Positions 55,676 through 64,000 of a stretch of 64,000 bases of DNA are shown one piece after another. The position numbers were made by a program, and so were the translations under genes. How positions within the stretch are numbered: the first letter of the stretch is position 1; every line of letters starts with the position of its first letter. The stretch is taken from assembly GCA_947359465.1 (NCBI GenBank), contig OX375878.1, positions 85,968,377 to 86,032,376 on the forward strand, given 5' to 3'. The notes beneath the pieces are model-generated. The model did not search any database, was not told the DNA's origin, and was given only the letters and a program-made list of their open reading frames with translations. The stretch is from Metellina segmentata. Taxonomy: Eukaryota; Arthropoda; Arachnida; Araneae; Tetragnathidae.

Positions 55676-56621
55676 TTAAGCAGTTTGACAATTTCAAGGT
55701 TTTGAAACCATTCTCAACTGACCTCAAAAGTTTGAGTGCTTAGTTTAAGGTATGAAGATAAAATGTCACAAAATTATTATTCGTATTTATTGAAAAGATT
55801 ATCACACATTTTAGTTAGTTTATTCTACTTCTATAATGTTTTAAATTACTTTAATTGATTACATTACATTATATTTTAGTCTTATTGATGTTAAACAGTT
55901 TTGTTTCATCTTTAAAACATCTCTTTCAATTCATTATTTTAAATTAGGTCGTCAGGATCTATATTACGATCTTTGTGAAAATTGGCATGACGTCGAAGAA
56001 ACAATCTTGACAAAAGTAGCGTGAAATGAAGGAGACAAATTGGTATTCAAAAAGCAGTTTGCAACTATCTATTTTCATTATCTTTCATACATGGGGCAAA
56101 AAATGTACTTATGACTCCTTGCTGGAAACAAGAGAAAATGTTTTGGATGGATTGACTTTTCATATAATAGACAGTGAGATAGACGATTTGACTGTTCACT
56201 AAACATTATTTTGAAACATGATTCCCTAACAACTATTTTTCTTTCAAGAAAAATAGTTATGCACGAAAGCAGAATTTCGTTACTGTAATTCGAAAAAATT
56301 ATTTTACTATACGTAAGTTCTATTTTTAATAAGTATAAACCAGTTACGCTTGAAACAAATCTAGCTTTTAATAATTTTAATTAACTGATTTCAATTTTTA
56401 GGATATAAGCTATGTGAAAAAACTATATAAACACAAACAGGAGCCAGTCACAACGAAACAGTATGTTATGTATTATGCATGAAGACATTAAGAATCACAA
56501 TATAACTGTAGAGAACTCTTCATGACTATGGAATTTCGTCACAGAGGTCTTAAATTCGTTAGTTGTAATGCTCCCCTCTATAGGCGATATATGGCAATAT
56601 ACGGCATCGCATGGATTCAAA
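55676..56621. other. AT-rich spacer
   Basis: Contains a short perfect inverted repeat AACTATTTTTCTT/AAGAAAAATAGTT at about 56230-56258. No gene or transposon was recognised. Confidence 0.5.
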
Positions 56622-56938
56622 TAGGTAGGTAGTTGAATTAACGTCGCACTGGAGCAATAAATGGGTTGTTGGAAACGGTCCGGGATGAATTCCGAAGGGA
56701 AAGATCGCAGGATAAACACTCCTAATTTTGAGCCACAGTCAAATTATGAGGTCTGTCACTCGACTCTCTAAACATCCACACCACGTCAACGAGAGGAAAA
56801 CGAAACGATTTGAGGCCACGACCTCTTTAACATGCACCAGCTCCCACGTACATGACTGTCTTTAGCTGGATCGAATTTCAACTAGCTACCCCTTTCCGGT
56901 ACTAATCCGCGACTACCAACTGGGTTATCGCGGTCCAC
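56622..56938 (-). mobile_element. SINE, near full length, different tRNA-like head
   Basis: On the plus strand it begins AGGTAGGTAGTTGAATTAAC (the reversed CTAC tail) and continues through GTCCGGGATGAATTCCGAAG and GAGCCACAGTCAAATTATGA. The distal end, read on the minus strand, is GGACCGCGATAACCCAGTTG then GTAGTCGCGGATTAG and a decayed B-box region. The body is shared with 8173-8496 but the head differs, so heads have been exchanged within the family. Confidence 0.7.
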
Positions 56939-57410
56939 AGTCATGGAGGCAAATAAAGCTCATGCTATTTTATGGTTAATTATGTCCATGATTCTGTAGC
57001 TGCCCCTCGTTCCAGTTCTTTTGGATTCCAAGGAAGGTATAATGAACGAGCTTGATAAGAACCTTGTTTTATATAGAAATAGGAATTATACAAGCTCTTT
57101 TGGGATATTCTATTTGGAAGTCCACGTAAGTGTACAATCACATTTTCAATAATAATTGTCAGTAATTGGTTGCTTCTTCCAAGTCAGGTGAATCAATTAT
57201 ATTGAAGTAGTAGAATAATTAATAAGGGAAATTATATTATATATTTTGGAGCAATAGTAGTATGTATTATTCACCGGCCATGTTCAAAAGTTTGGAAATG
57301 TTGAAATTTGTAGAGGGGTTAGTTTAAATTTTGTTTAGCTAAAGATGAATAAGTACACTTGTGCTTGAGAAATGTGGTTTGCTATTCTTAGATATCTGTA
57401 TAGTTTAGGG
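56939..57410. other. AT-rich spacer
   Basis: No recognised feature before the TTAA at 57411-57414. Confidence 0.5.
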
Positions 57411-57414
57411 TTAA

Positions 57415-57578
57415 TCATCCTAGTGGTTGTCACGACGAAGTATTTTATCATTAAAAAAAAAGGTAACAAGATCTGCATCTTGTCATCATAAAAAAAATCA
57501 TTATGACGAGATATCTCGTCATTTGAAAAATTGGTCAGATATTGATTGACGAGATATATTGTTGAAACCATTTGGAGG
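57415..57578. mobile_element. TTAA-type palindromic MITE, copy h
   Basis: Preceded by TTAA (57411-57414). Starts TCATCCTAGTGGTTGTCACG, contains the perfect palindrome GACGAGATATCTCGTC (57505-57520) and ends TTGTTGAAACCATTTGGAGG. A second decayed unit is GACGAGATATATTGTTG. Confidence 0.7.
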
Positions 57579-59048
57579 GGGGGGAGACAAAATAGATATA
57601 AACATTAATATATCTCTGGTTATATGTATATATTATTTTTAGTTTAATAGCTGCCAGAGAGTTTACTTCAGATAGGCTAATTTCAGTTAAAGAGAATAGA
57701 ACACAAACAAATGCAACAGTAATGGCGGAATCTCAGGAAGTTTAATATGTGCAAAGCAACAGTTAAACTCGGGAGTGAATAAATTCAAAAGACCTCAGAC
57801 AGAATGCCCTTCTAAAATTCAGTAGGGCGAAAACTTAAAAGTAATGAGAAGGGAAAGTTTTCTGTGAGAGAAATCAGTTTGTATTCCTTACACTGGTTCA
57901 AGATTGGAACACTTCCAACGGTAACAAGCATCATTTAGTCTTCAGATAAAAGGATGTTAACAGCCAAAATTTTGCTAAAGTTGAATATTCAGGCAAAAAT
58001 ATATACTAAGCAAGTTATTATTAAAATCCGAGGACAAAACAACGTAATTTTGAACTACGTTATATTGATAGGATATGTGTCAGTGTGAATTTTTAATATT
58101 CTCGCTTTTAGTAAGGTCTTATATTACGGTTATTTCGTAAATCGAGACTATTGAGAGAGACCGAGTTGACAACGAATATGCCGGTATTGCAAATGATAAT
58201 ATTTTGTAGATGCACTCGTTGATTATTCTGGATATTTGAGTATATTCTCTAGCACAAAAGTCGTCTGTTTGTTGTTCAGCACCATATATAGCAGTCCATA
58301 AATTTTAGATGCTTCAAAACATGAACAGGATAAAAAAAACAAGATGATATCGTACTCCTCAAGCAGTTGCGCAAAACTGTATCAGTACAACTCCCCTTTA
58401 TTTGCTCTGGTTATTTTCTTCTTCTCATTTTTGACTTCTAGAGTATGTTTTGTGTGAAAAATATTACAAAAAAAAAAAAAAAAAGGGAAAACTGTATTGG
58501 AAACAAAGGGAGATAAAACATTGGAAAGAAAGGTCTTGAATACTTAATATTTATTCGCTTTGAAACTAATCATAATAGGTTGGTATGGTTGAAAATTTTT
58601 TTAAATATGGTAATCCCTGAGGGCAATAGAAACAAAACTTTAACACGAAAATAAAGTAATTCAAACAATCTGAAGGATGGAAATTAATTTCTTCTTTTGA
58701 AATTTATTCGAATGAAGGTAGTGTATTTAAGCAATAATATGTTTGTAGGAAACAATAGAATAAAAATTAATAAAACATAGCAATGCTTTTGCTTCGCATA
58801 TATACTAATATTTGAGTTTTTACTTTCAAGAATAACTTAGATTTGTTTTAAATTCAAAAACAATACTACATTAGTCTCTGTTTGCACAGAAAGATAACAA
58901 CACAATAGCTTATTCCAAATACGCAAGGTTTTTATAGTCCAAAGAACAAAAAAAGAATAGGAACACAATTACGGATGAACGTTACACAAGAGACGTCATC
59001 GCTCATCGTTTTAAGTTGCAAAGTAGTGACTTATCTTATGGTACACTA
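57579..59048. other. AT-rich spacer with a tiny SINE remnant and poly-A
   Basis: 58026-58060 (TCCGAGGACAAAACAACGTA, ATTTTGAAC) looks like a short minus-strand piece of the SINE body. A poly-A run of ~18 is at about 58467. No coding feature. Confidence 0.45.
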
Positions 59049-60360
59049 CAAGGGGTGTTTAAATGAAAAGGTACGAAACGTTGTAACAACGCAACAGTTA
59101 ACATATTTGCCTATGCCGCTATGGGAGAACGTAGCGAGACATCTAGGGATGGGATTGGAATCTCCGGGGTGGATCGAAGCATGCGTAGGAGAGAGCAGAG
59201 ACTCTTGTAAAGAGCGCCGTCCAACTGACGCAGCAATGCGTGTGAGGACAGTATGGCGTTCACATTGCAAAATTCGACGATTGAGGAGCAGCGAGGCGTT
59301 ATACGATTTCGGACAGCGGAAGGTGTTAAATCGGCCGTTATTCATCGCCGGATGGTGATCGTATACGGGGAAGACTGTGTGTCCGACAAGTCAGTGAGAA
59401 AATAGAGTGCCCGTGTTCGTGCAGGCCGTGAGAGTTTGGTTGATGACCCGAGACCAGGCCAGGCAAACACAGTCATCACGGCCGATCTCATCGACAAGGT
59501 GGATGACCTAGTGAGAAGTGATCGGCGTGTCACATTGCGAATGTTGGCGGTGAAGGTGGATGTGAGCGTTGGAACAGTGTGGACAATTGTTCACGACAGG
59601 TTGCGTTCTCGGAAAATGCGCGCTCAGTGGGTTCCGAAGCAGATCACCGACCAGCAAAAGGAACTGCGTATGGGGATTTAACACACTTCAACATCTGTTT
59701 CGATATCATGAAGATCCCGCTTTCCTGGAGCGGATCGTCACAGGTGATGAGAGCTGGTGCCATCACTACGAGCCAGAGACAAAGCGGGGCAGCATGCAGC
59801 GGAAGCATGCGTCGTCACCTCCCCCTAAAAAGTTAAAGCCGTGGCGTCAGCAGGGAAGGTGTTGCTCACCGTCATTTTCGACGTCCAAGGTCCGCTACTT
59901 GTTGAATTCCTCGAGCACAGAAGAACCATTAACTCCGATGTGTACTGTGAGACACTCCGAAGCCTACGCAGGTCAATCAAGAACAAAAGACCGTGGCTGC
60001 TCATGGAGGGCGTGGTTTTGCTCCATGATAACGCGCGTACACACGTCTCCAGGGTCACAAAGTTCAAGTAGGAGCAGCTTGACCATCCGCCCTACAGCCC
60101 GGACATGTAGCCCTGCGATTTCCATATGTTTGGTCCCCTGAAAAAACATCTGAAAGGGAATCGCTTCAACTCGGACTACGAACTAAAGCACGCTGTGAAG
60201 GACTGGGTCTCGTCACGGCCAGAGGAATACTGGAAACAAGGAATCCCTTGGCTCGTTAATCAATGGGATCGTTATGCTCAGGCCTATGGTGTATACTTTG
60301 AATAAAGTCTTCATTTATACCCACAGTGTCGTTTCGTACCTTTCACATGAACAAACCTTG
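59049..60360 (+). mobile_element. mariner element, full length (1312 bp)
   Basis: Left end CAAGGGGTGTTTAAATGAAA then AGGTACGAAACG; right end, reverse-complemented, CAAGGTTTGTTCATGTGAAA then GGTACGAAACG. Both ends are flanked by TA (59047-59048, 60361-60362). It is a different family from the mariners at 22482 and 27890, judged by its ends and protein. Its GC content is higher than its surroundings, which suggests a foreign or younger origin than the AT-rich host sequence. Confidence 0.93.
59253..60305 (+). pseudogene. mariner transposase, complete length but broken
   Basis: ATG 59253 opens MAFTLQNSTIEEQRGVIRFR, the N-terminal helix-turn-helix region. TAG at codon 51 stands where the family has Trp (VRKWSAR). 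The frame continues VDDPRPGQAN through the second helix-turn-helix and WVPKQITDQQK to TAA at 59681. After a frameshift the first catalytic Asp is in VTGDESWCHHYEP (about 59740). A second shift near 59830 leads to LLHDNARTH with the second Asp. Then come TAG (KFK-EQ) and TAG (DM-PCD) around HPPYSPDM and the third Asp in PCDFHMF. Only 29 positions separate the last two Asp instead of 34, so a 15-nt deletion is likely. The C-terminus QWDRYAQAYGVYFE ends at TAA 60303-60305. It is inactive. Confidence 0.92.
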
Positions 60361-61199
60361 TAACAAAGAGTGAGAAAATAAATTTCTAGTTTTATTTTTT
60401 AAGGAAAACTATCTGAGGTGATACACTAAGCTATTACATCGATTAAATTATGACCGAAAACTGATGGAAAATTATTAATTTAAATGTAATACATTGTTGA
60501 TTTAGGAGATCATATCTAGGATGTATTTGCATACATGAAAGCAATATTACACTTCGGATGTGAGGTAACTTTTCAGTCATATTTATCAGCAGTTTTAAAA
60601 AGCGATTGAGATTCATTAAGCGATCTTCAACACTCAAAATAAAATGGGAATTCATATTAAAACTAGCAACCCTCACGCATATCACATGCGTTTGACTATC
60701 TTAATTGCTATATCTATTGATGACAATCTAGTTCATCGGCAATTGTTGCTTCCATTTTATATCTTCTTTCATTTAATTTATAAAGAATACAGACATCCAT
60801 AATCACAAAAACCAATTTTATACTTCTAAATGAAATTAAATTATCCCAAACCATGTAACAGCATTTCGTTTATTTTTACTGGTGTTAAGTCTTATTTCCA
60901 ATAAAACGCACGAGAAAAAACGCACCTCAGTCATGTTATCGCAGTAAGATTACGAACGTCTATATCAATTTTACCCATTCCCTAGTTCAAAAGCGATGCC
61001 ATTCATAAGAGTAATAATACACTTTCAGAGTGAGATAACATTGGTCTACTTTATTTATGAGCTGTCTCGAAAAGCGATAGACGTTCATTGAATGAACTTT
61101 AACAAGCTTATATTCCGTCAACGCTAAGTTGCCAATTATTTCATAAACTCGAGTTATTACATACCATTAAACCTTCCCCTCAGCAGTATTGCATTTCAT
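60361..61199. other. AT-rich spacer
   Basis: An 80-codon minus-strand frame at 60443-60685 has no recognisable domain. No repeats seen. Confidence 0.5.
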
Positions 61200-61620
61200 T
61201 GAATCGATTATTTTCCATCAGGCCATCAACGCCCTGAAATAATGACGTTATTCAATGCCCAGAACCTTTCGGTATTTTGACGGGCCGAACTATTTCGGGC
61301 CAGATTTACGCTGAATATATAAGCGGGATAATAATCCGCCCGTTTTAATACTCCCGAGATTGCGCATCATCATCGCATCTTATTTGCTCGCTGTCACGAA
61401 CGAGCGCCCATGCACAGCCTGCACAACGCGCGCTCCTGCCTTCGTAAATAAGCTAACGATGACGTTGCAATCACTGCGGGGAGGCTCATTAAGCGCATGA
61501 TTTGTCATTCATATTCAGGGGCTCCTCCTCTCCCGGCCGTCATTAGCTCCCGTAACTTTTATTAACTTTAACGCATCGCGGAATATCTCTTTTAATGTGA
61601 TTATGCAGAGTTAGGGATGT
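61200..61620. promoter_or_regulatory. GC-elevated, repeat-free island, candidate enhancer or promoter
   Basis: About 420 bp of dense, non-repetitive sequence unlike its AT-rich surroundings. Notable motifs: ATATATAAGCGGG (TATA-like, about 61314), the near-palindrome GGGATAATAATCCGCCCG (contains TAATCC, a K50/Otx-type homeodomain site), CTCATTAAGCGC, GACGGGCCGAACTATTTCGG, AATGACGTTATTCAA, GATGACGTTGC and CGTAACTTTTATTAACTTTA. No open frame of note. It reads like a conserved non-coding element; this is inferred from composition alone. Confidence 0.35.
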
Positions 61621-61750
61621 GGAGGATCTGGAGATCACGAAGGAAAGAGTGGTTGGGAAACTAACTCATGACCTGCATGTTTCCAGTGCATAGTCAGAGG
61701 CGCTTTCTCTTTGCCCCCTCAGTATTTTTTGGGGGGCCATCTCCCCAAAA

Positions 61751-62135
61751 GTGAGGGATAAGAATTGCAAAATATGACCTTTTCTTACCCACTCAGTGCG
61801 GTTCACAAGCATAAATCTGGTCTGTAATCTGCAATGTTCTCTGTATGATTTCAAACCAGCTTTTGTGAGTAATAAGTGAGTGAAAAGCGAGTGATAAGTG
61901 AGTGAAAAGTGAGTGATAAGTGAGATAAAGTGAGTGATAAGTGAGTGAACCAGCTTTTGTGAGTGAAAAGTGAGTAATAAGTGAAAAGTGAGATAAAGTG
62001 AGTGATAAGTGAGTGAAAAGTGAGGGATAAGAATTGCAAAATAGGACCTCTTCTTACCCACTCAGTGCGGTTCACAAGCATAAATCTGGTCTGTAATCTG
62101 CAATGTTCTCTGTATGATTTCAAACCAGCTTTTGT
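61751..62135 (+). repeat. Minisatellite between two 116-bp direct repeats
   Basis: Direct repeats 61751-61866 and 62020-62135 are almost identical (both start GTGAGGGATAAGAATTGCAA and end TTTCAAACCAGCTTTTGT). Between them, 61867-62019 is an array of GTGAGTGATAAGTGAGTGAA-type units with a partial copy of the flank (GAACCAGCTTTTGTGAGTG, about 61947). The flanks themselves start with a GTGAGGGATAA unit, so replication slippage or unequal exchange at this unit could have produced the structure. Confidence 0.9.
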
Positions 62136-62139
62136 CTTC

Positions 62140-62475
62140 TAGACCAAGGGTCTAGTCCGGTTGGAAAAGTAGTGGATAAACGATCGGAGGATTGCGAGTT
62201 CGAATCTAATCAAAGATAGTCGTGCACATGGTGGTCGCTTCAAATATCCTCACATTAGTGTGGTGTAGAAGTGTGGAGAGTGAGGTGCCAGGTAAGGTGT
62301 CAGACGACCTGGCACCCTGCAGTCAGATGACGAGATCAGGAGTTTACCTTGTCATTTGACTGCGTATCAAAATTACGTTGTGTTGTAATGGGATTTTTCC
62401 CTTGGGATTGATCATGGATCGTCACCAATAGCCCTTTGTGCTGTTCAAGTGCTACGTTAAAATCTTCGTACCTCC
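62140..62475 (+). mobile_element. SINE, near full length, third type of tRNA-like head
   Basis: The head includes a B box GAGTTCGAATC (about 62189-62199). The body GTGGTGTAGAAGTGTGGAGA, GACTGCGTATCAAAATTACG and CCCTTGGGATTGATCATGGA is shared with the other SINEs; the end is GTGCTACGTTAAAATCTTCG then TACCTCC. An extra segment with two facing copies of a CAGACGACCTGGCACC/GTCAGATGACGAGATC-type region lies at about 62309-62365. Confidence 0.75.
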
Positions 62476-63756
62476 AGCTTGTTTCAAATTTCGATTCCAG
62501 ACTTGATTCTCAAGCAGAAGTGCAAAGAAAGATGTGAAATAGGAAGCGCAATCAGCAAGGCAACGTAGGAAGACTAACCAGACTACTATTTTACCGCTCA
62601 CCCCGGTACCCCTGATTCGTCTGCACGTGTTACTTTCCGCTTTCTATTCAACCTTGGGTTAAGCACTTTTTCATTGAATGTATGATATATTCCCAATATA
62701 TTTGAATGAAAAACTTCCTACTATTTTGAATTTTGCAACGATGTTTAGACCAGAAATACATTTGACTGGAGCACATAACAATAGAAAGCAATAAATTTGC
62801 AGCAAAAAAAATATTAAGGCTATTTAATAAAAAATATTAAGGATTTGAAGGTTTCCCTCAAATTGTTTTACTGTTAAAACATAAATTGAATAAAATTCAG
62901 ACACTTAAATTCAAAGCAATGTATTATTAAATAAAAAAAAAACTTCGCAGATCTTGAATACTATTTCGTGTTCAAAAGATTGTGAAAAAGAGCGAATAGA
63001 TAGGTCTCTCTAAATAAATCTAAATAATATTTTTTGTGATATTTTGACTTAAAATTGAAGAGATGGTAATAAAAGGATGAGTGAAGAAGAGAGAAACAAA
63101 AAAGTGCTCTGAGATTTTCAATCGAGATAGCTTCATCCAAAGCCTTTTTATTAAATTTACAGGTAAGCATTTTTTCTGACTTTTTAAAACTATACTCTGA
63201 TACGGAAGTCTTTTTTGTATAAGCTCCTGGCACATTTTTCTATCATATATTTTCCCGTTACCCCAATAAATAAAAAAAGGTTAGTCTTTATTTATAGCTT
63301 AAGAATAACTCCCAACCCCTTTAAGAACAGAATATGCATTCTAGTTGATGGAGTTTATGGATATATGGTTAGAAGACGGTTGAGAATGAGAAAACGGATA
63401 TCAAACTTACTCGGCATGAAATAGGGAAAGCAGCCTACAGTATAGTCATCCATCATTGTATGACTGGAAAGTCTGCCAATTTTAAAGCCGACGTTCTGTC
63501 ACCAGAGAGTACAGATCTTTCTGGCAACTTTCTTGGCAGAATTCAAGCTGCTTCAAGTCATTATAACTACGTTGAATCTGATTATGCTTCTACATCATTC
63601 AATTCTATGTTTCGTAGTAATTATGAATGCGAATATTTACCTCAACGATATTGTAATTGTGTATTGAATTTAACATAGCTTTTTTTTTCTACAGTTTTTA
63701 ACTATCGAGTCTTCTGATGGAACATTTCGTAACTCTTTTATGAAAATTAAGATTAA
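62476..63756. other. AT-rich spacer, no recognised gene
   Basis: Open frames at 62961-63235 (-, 90 and 71 codons), 63215-63424 (+) and 63460-63678 (+, 72 codons, Ser/Asn-rich) have no recognisable domain. The last starts at ATG and is the least unlikely to be coding, but nothing supports it. Confidence 0.45.
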
Positions 63757-63974
63757 CTCTCATTGTGTTTGTCGCTTCGAGGACGATTTCGTCATTATCA
63801 AACCTGACTAGATCTTGATGAACGAGACATATCGTCTTTATGAAAAAAACAGACCAGATTGTGATCTCGTCAGCATAAAAAAGTTGACAGTATCTTAATT
63901 ACAAGATATCTCATCACTAGAAAAATTGGGGAGATCTTGGTGAACGAGATATCTCGTTGAAAACACTTGGAAGG
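63757..63974. mobile_element. TTAA-type palindromic MITE, copy i
   Basis: The only copy with TTAA at both ends (63753-63756 and 63975-63978). Starts CTCTCATTGTGTTTGTCGCT and ends GAAAACACTTGGAAGG. Palindromic units: ACGATTTCGT (left), ACGAGACATATCGT, ACAAGATATCTCAT and ACGAGATATCTCGT (63943-63956), separated by GACTAGATCTTGATG and GACCAGATTGTGATC spacers. Length 218 bp. Confidence 0.78.
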
Positions 63975-64000
63975 TTAAATGGAAAAGCAACTCGTATTGT

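Noticed and set aside
61666..62123. 131- and 90-codon minus-strand frames rich in HSLITHFS repeats
   Set aside because: They are translations of the GTGAGTGATAA minisatellite and its flanking repeats.
63757..63974. CRISPR-like array of short palindromic repeats with spacers
   Set aside because: The spacers are themselves repeated within and between copies, units are diverged, the host is a eukaryote, and there are no cas genes.

Overview
This window is nuclear DNA from an animal, most likely an arthropod and plausibly a spider or other chelicerate. It is AT-rich and gene-poor, one gene has a splice signal, and DNA transposons, non-LTR retrotransposons and tRNA-derived SINEs are abundant. The species is an inference from repeat types and protein similarity; nothing in the sequence fixes it.

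Only one convincing host gene is visible: a chondroitin sulfate N-acetylgalactosaminyltransferase (CSGALNACT family) on the minus strand at 18258-19931. It is an uninterrupted coding exon with a good 3' splice site just upstream (19990-19991) and a polyadenylation signal just downstream (18199-18204). Its upstream non-coding exon(s) must lie at higher coordinates and were not located. A CpG-containing island at 30085-30470, with a YY1-like motif in the right orientation, is a speculative promoter candidate. Two further compositional islands (26880-27310 and 61200-61620) look like regulatory or conserved non-coding DNA.

Most other recognisable sequence is mobile. Left part (1-17.9 kb): a SINE, a CR1-like LINE fragment, a Helitron-like element (5342-6570), composite foldback repeats (7.0-7.8 kb), SINEs, a LINE with RNase H inserted with a 15-bp target duplication into a 310-bp tandem duplication (9.2-11.3 kb), a hAT-like element with a perfect 8-bp duplication (12702-13775), a small MITE (14820-15082) and a Harbinger-like element with TTA duplication (16013-17026). 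Middle part (20-38 kb): an internally deleted mariner (22482-23227), a MITE, a short Helitron, a 1.33-kb mariner with a largely open DD34D transposase (27890-29215), a second copy of the first Helitron (30838-31524) and a decayed Tc1 DD34E element (36569-37971). The stretch 38.0-43.5 kb is a near desert. Right part (43.5-64 kb): decayed Tc1 and DUF4817-type transposases, nested SINEs, a second complete but dead mariner (59049-60360), a minisatellite between 116-bp direct repeats (61751-62135) and more SINEs.

Three repeat families reconstructed here by comparing copies may be undescribed: (1) a ~215-bp element, nine copies, built of imperfect tandem units around the palindrome GACGAGATATCTCGTC, with ends like CCCTCCAAGTGG...AGGG and TTAA at several borders, suggesting a piggyBac-mobilised MITE; (2) a ~470-500-bp element, three copies, each with 7-8-bp target duplications and a paralogous empty site (hAT-like); (3) a Helitron-like family starting TCTATGGCAC and ending in a 16-nt hairpin, 11 nt and a CTAG-like end. 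No host defence system, gene cluster or operon was seen; the genes do not work together beyond the transposases and the elements that carry them.
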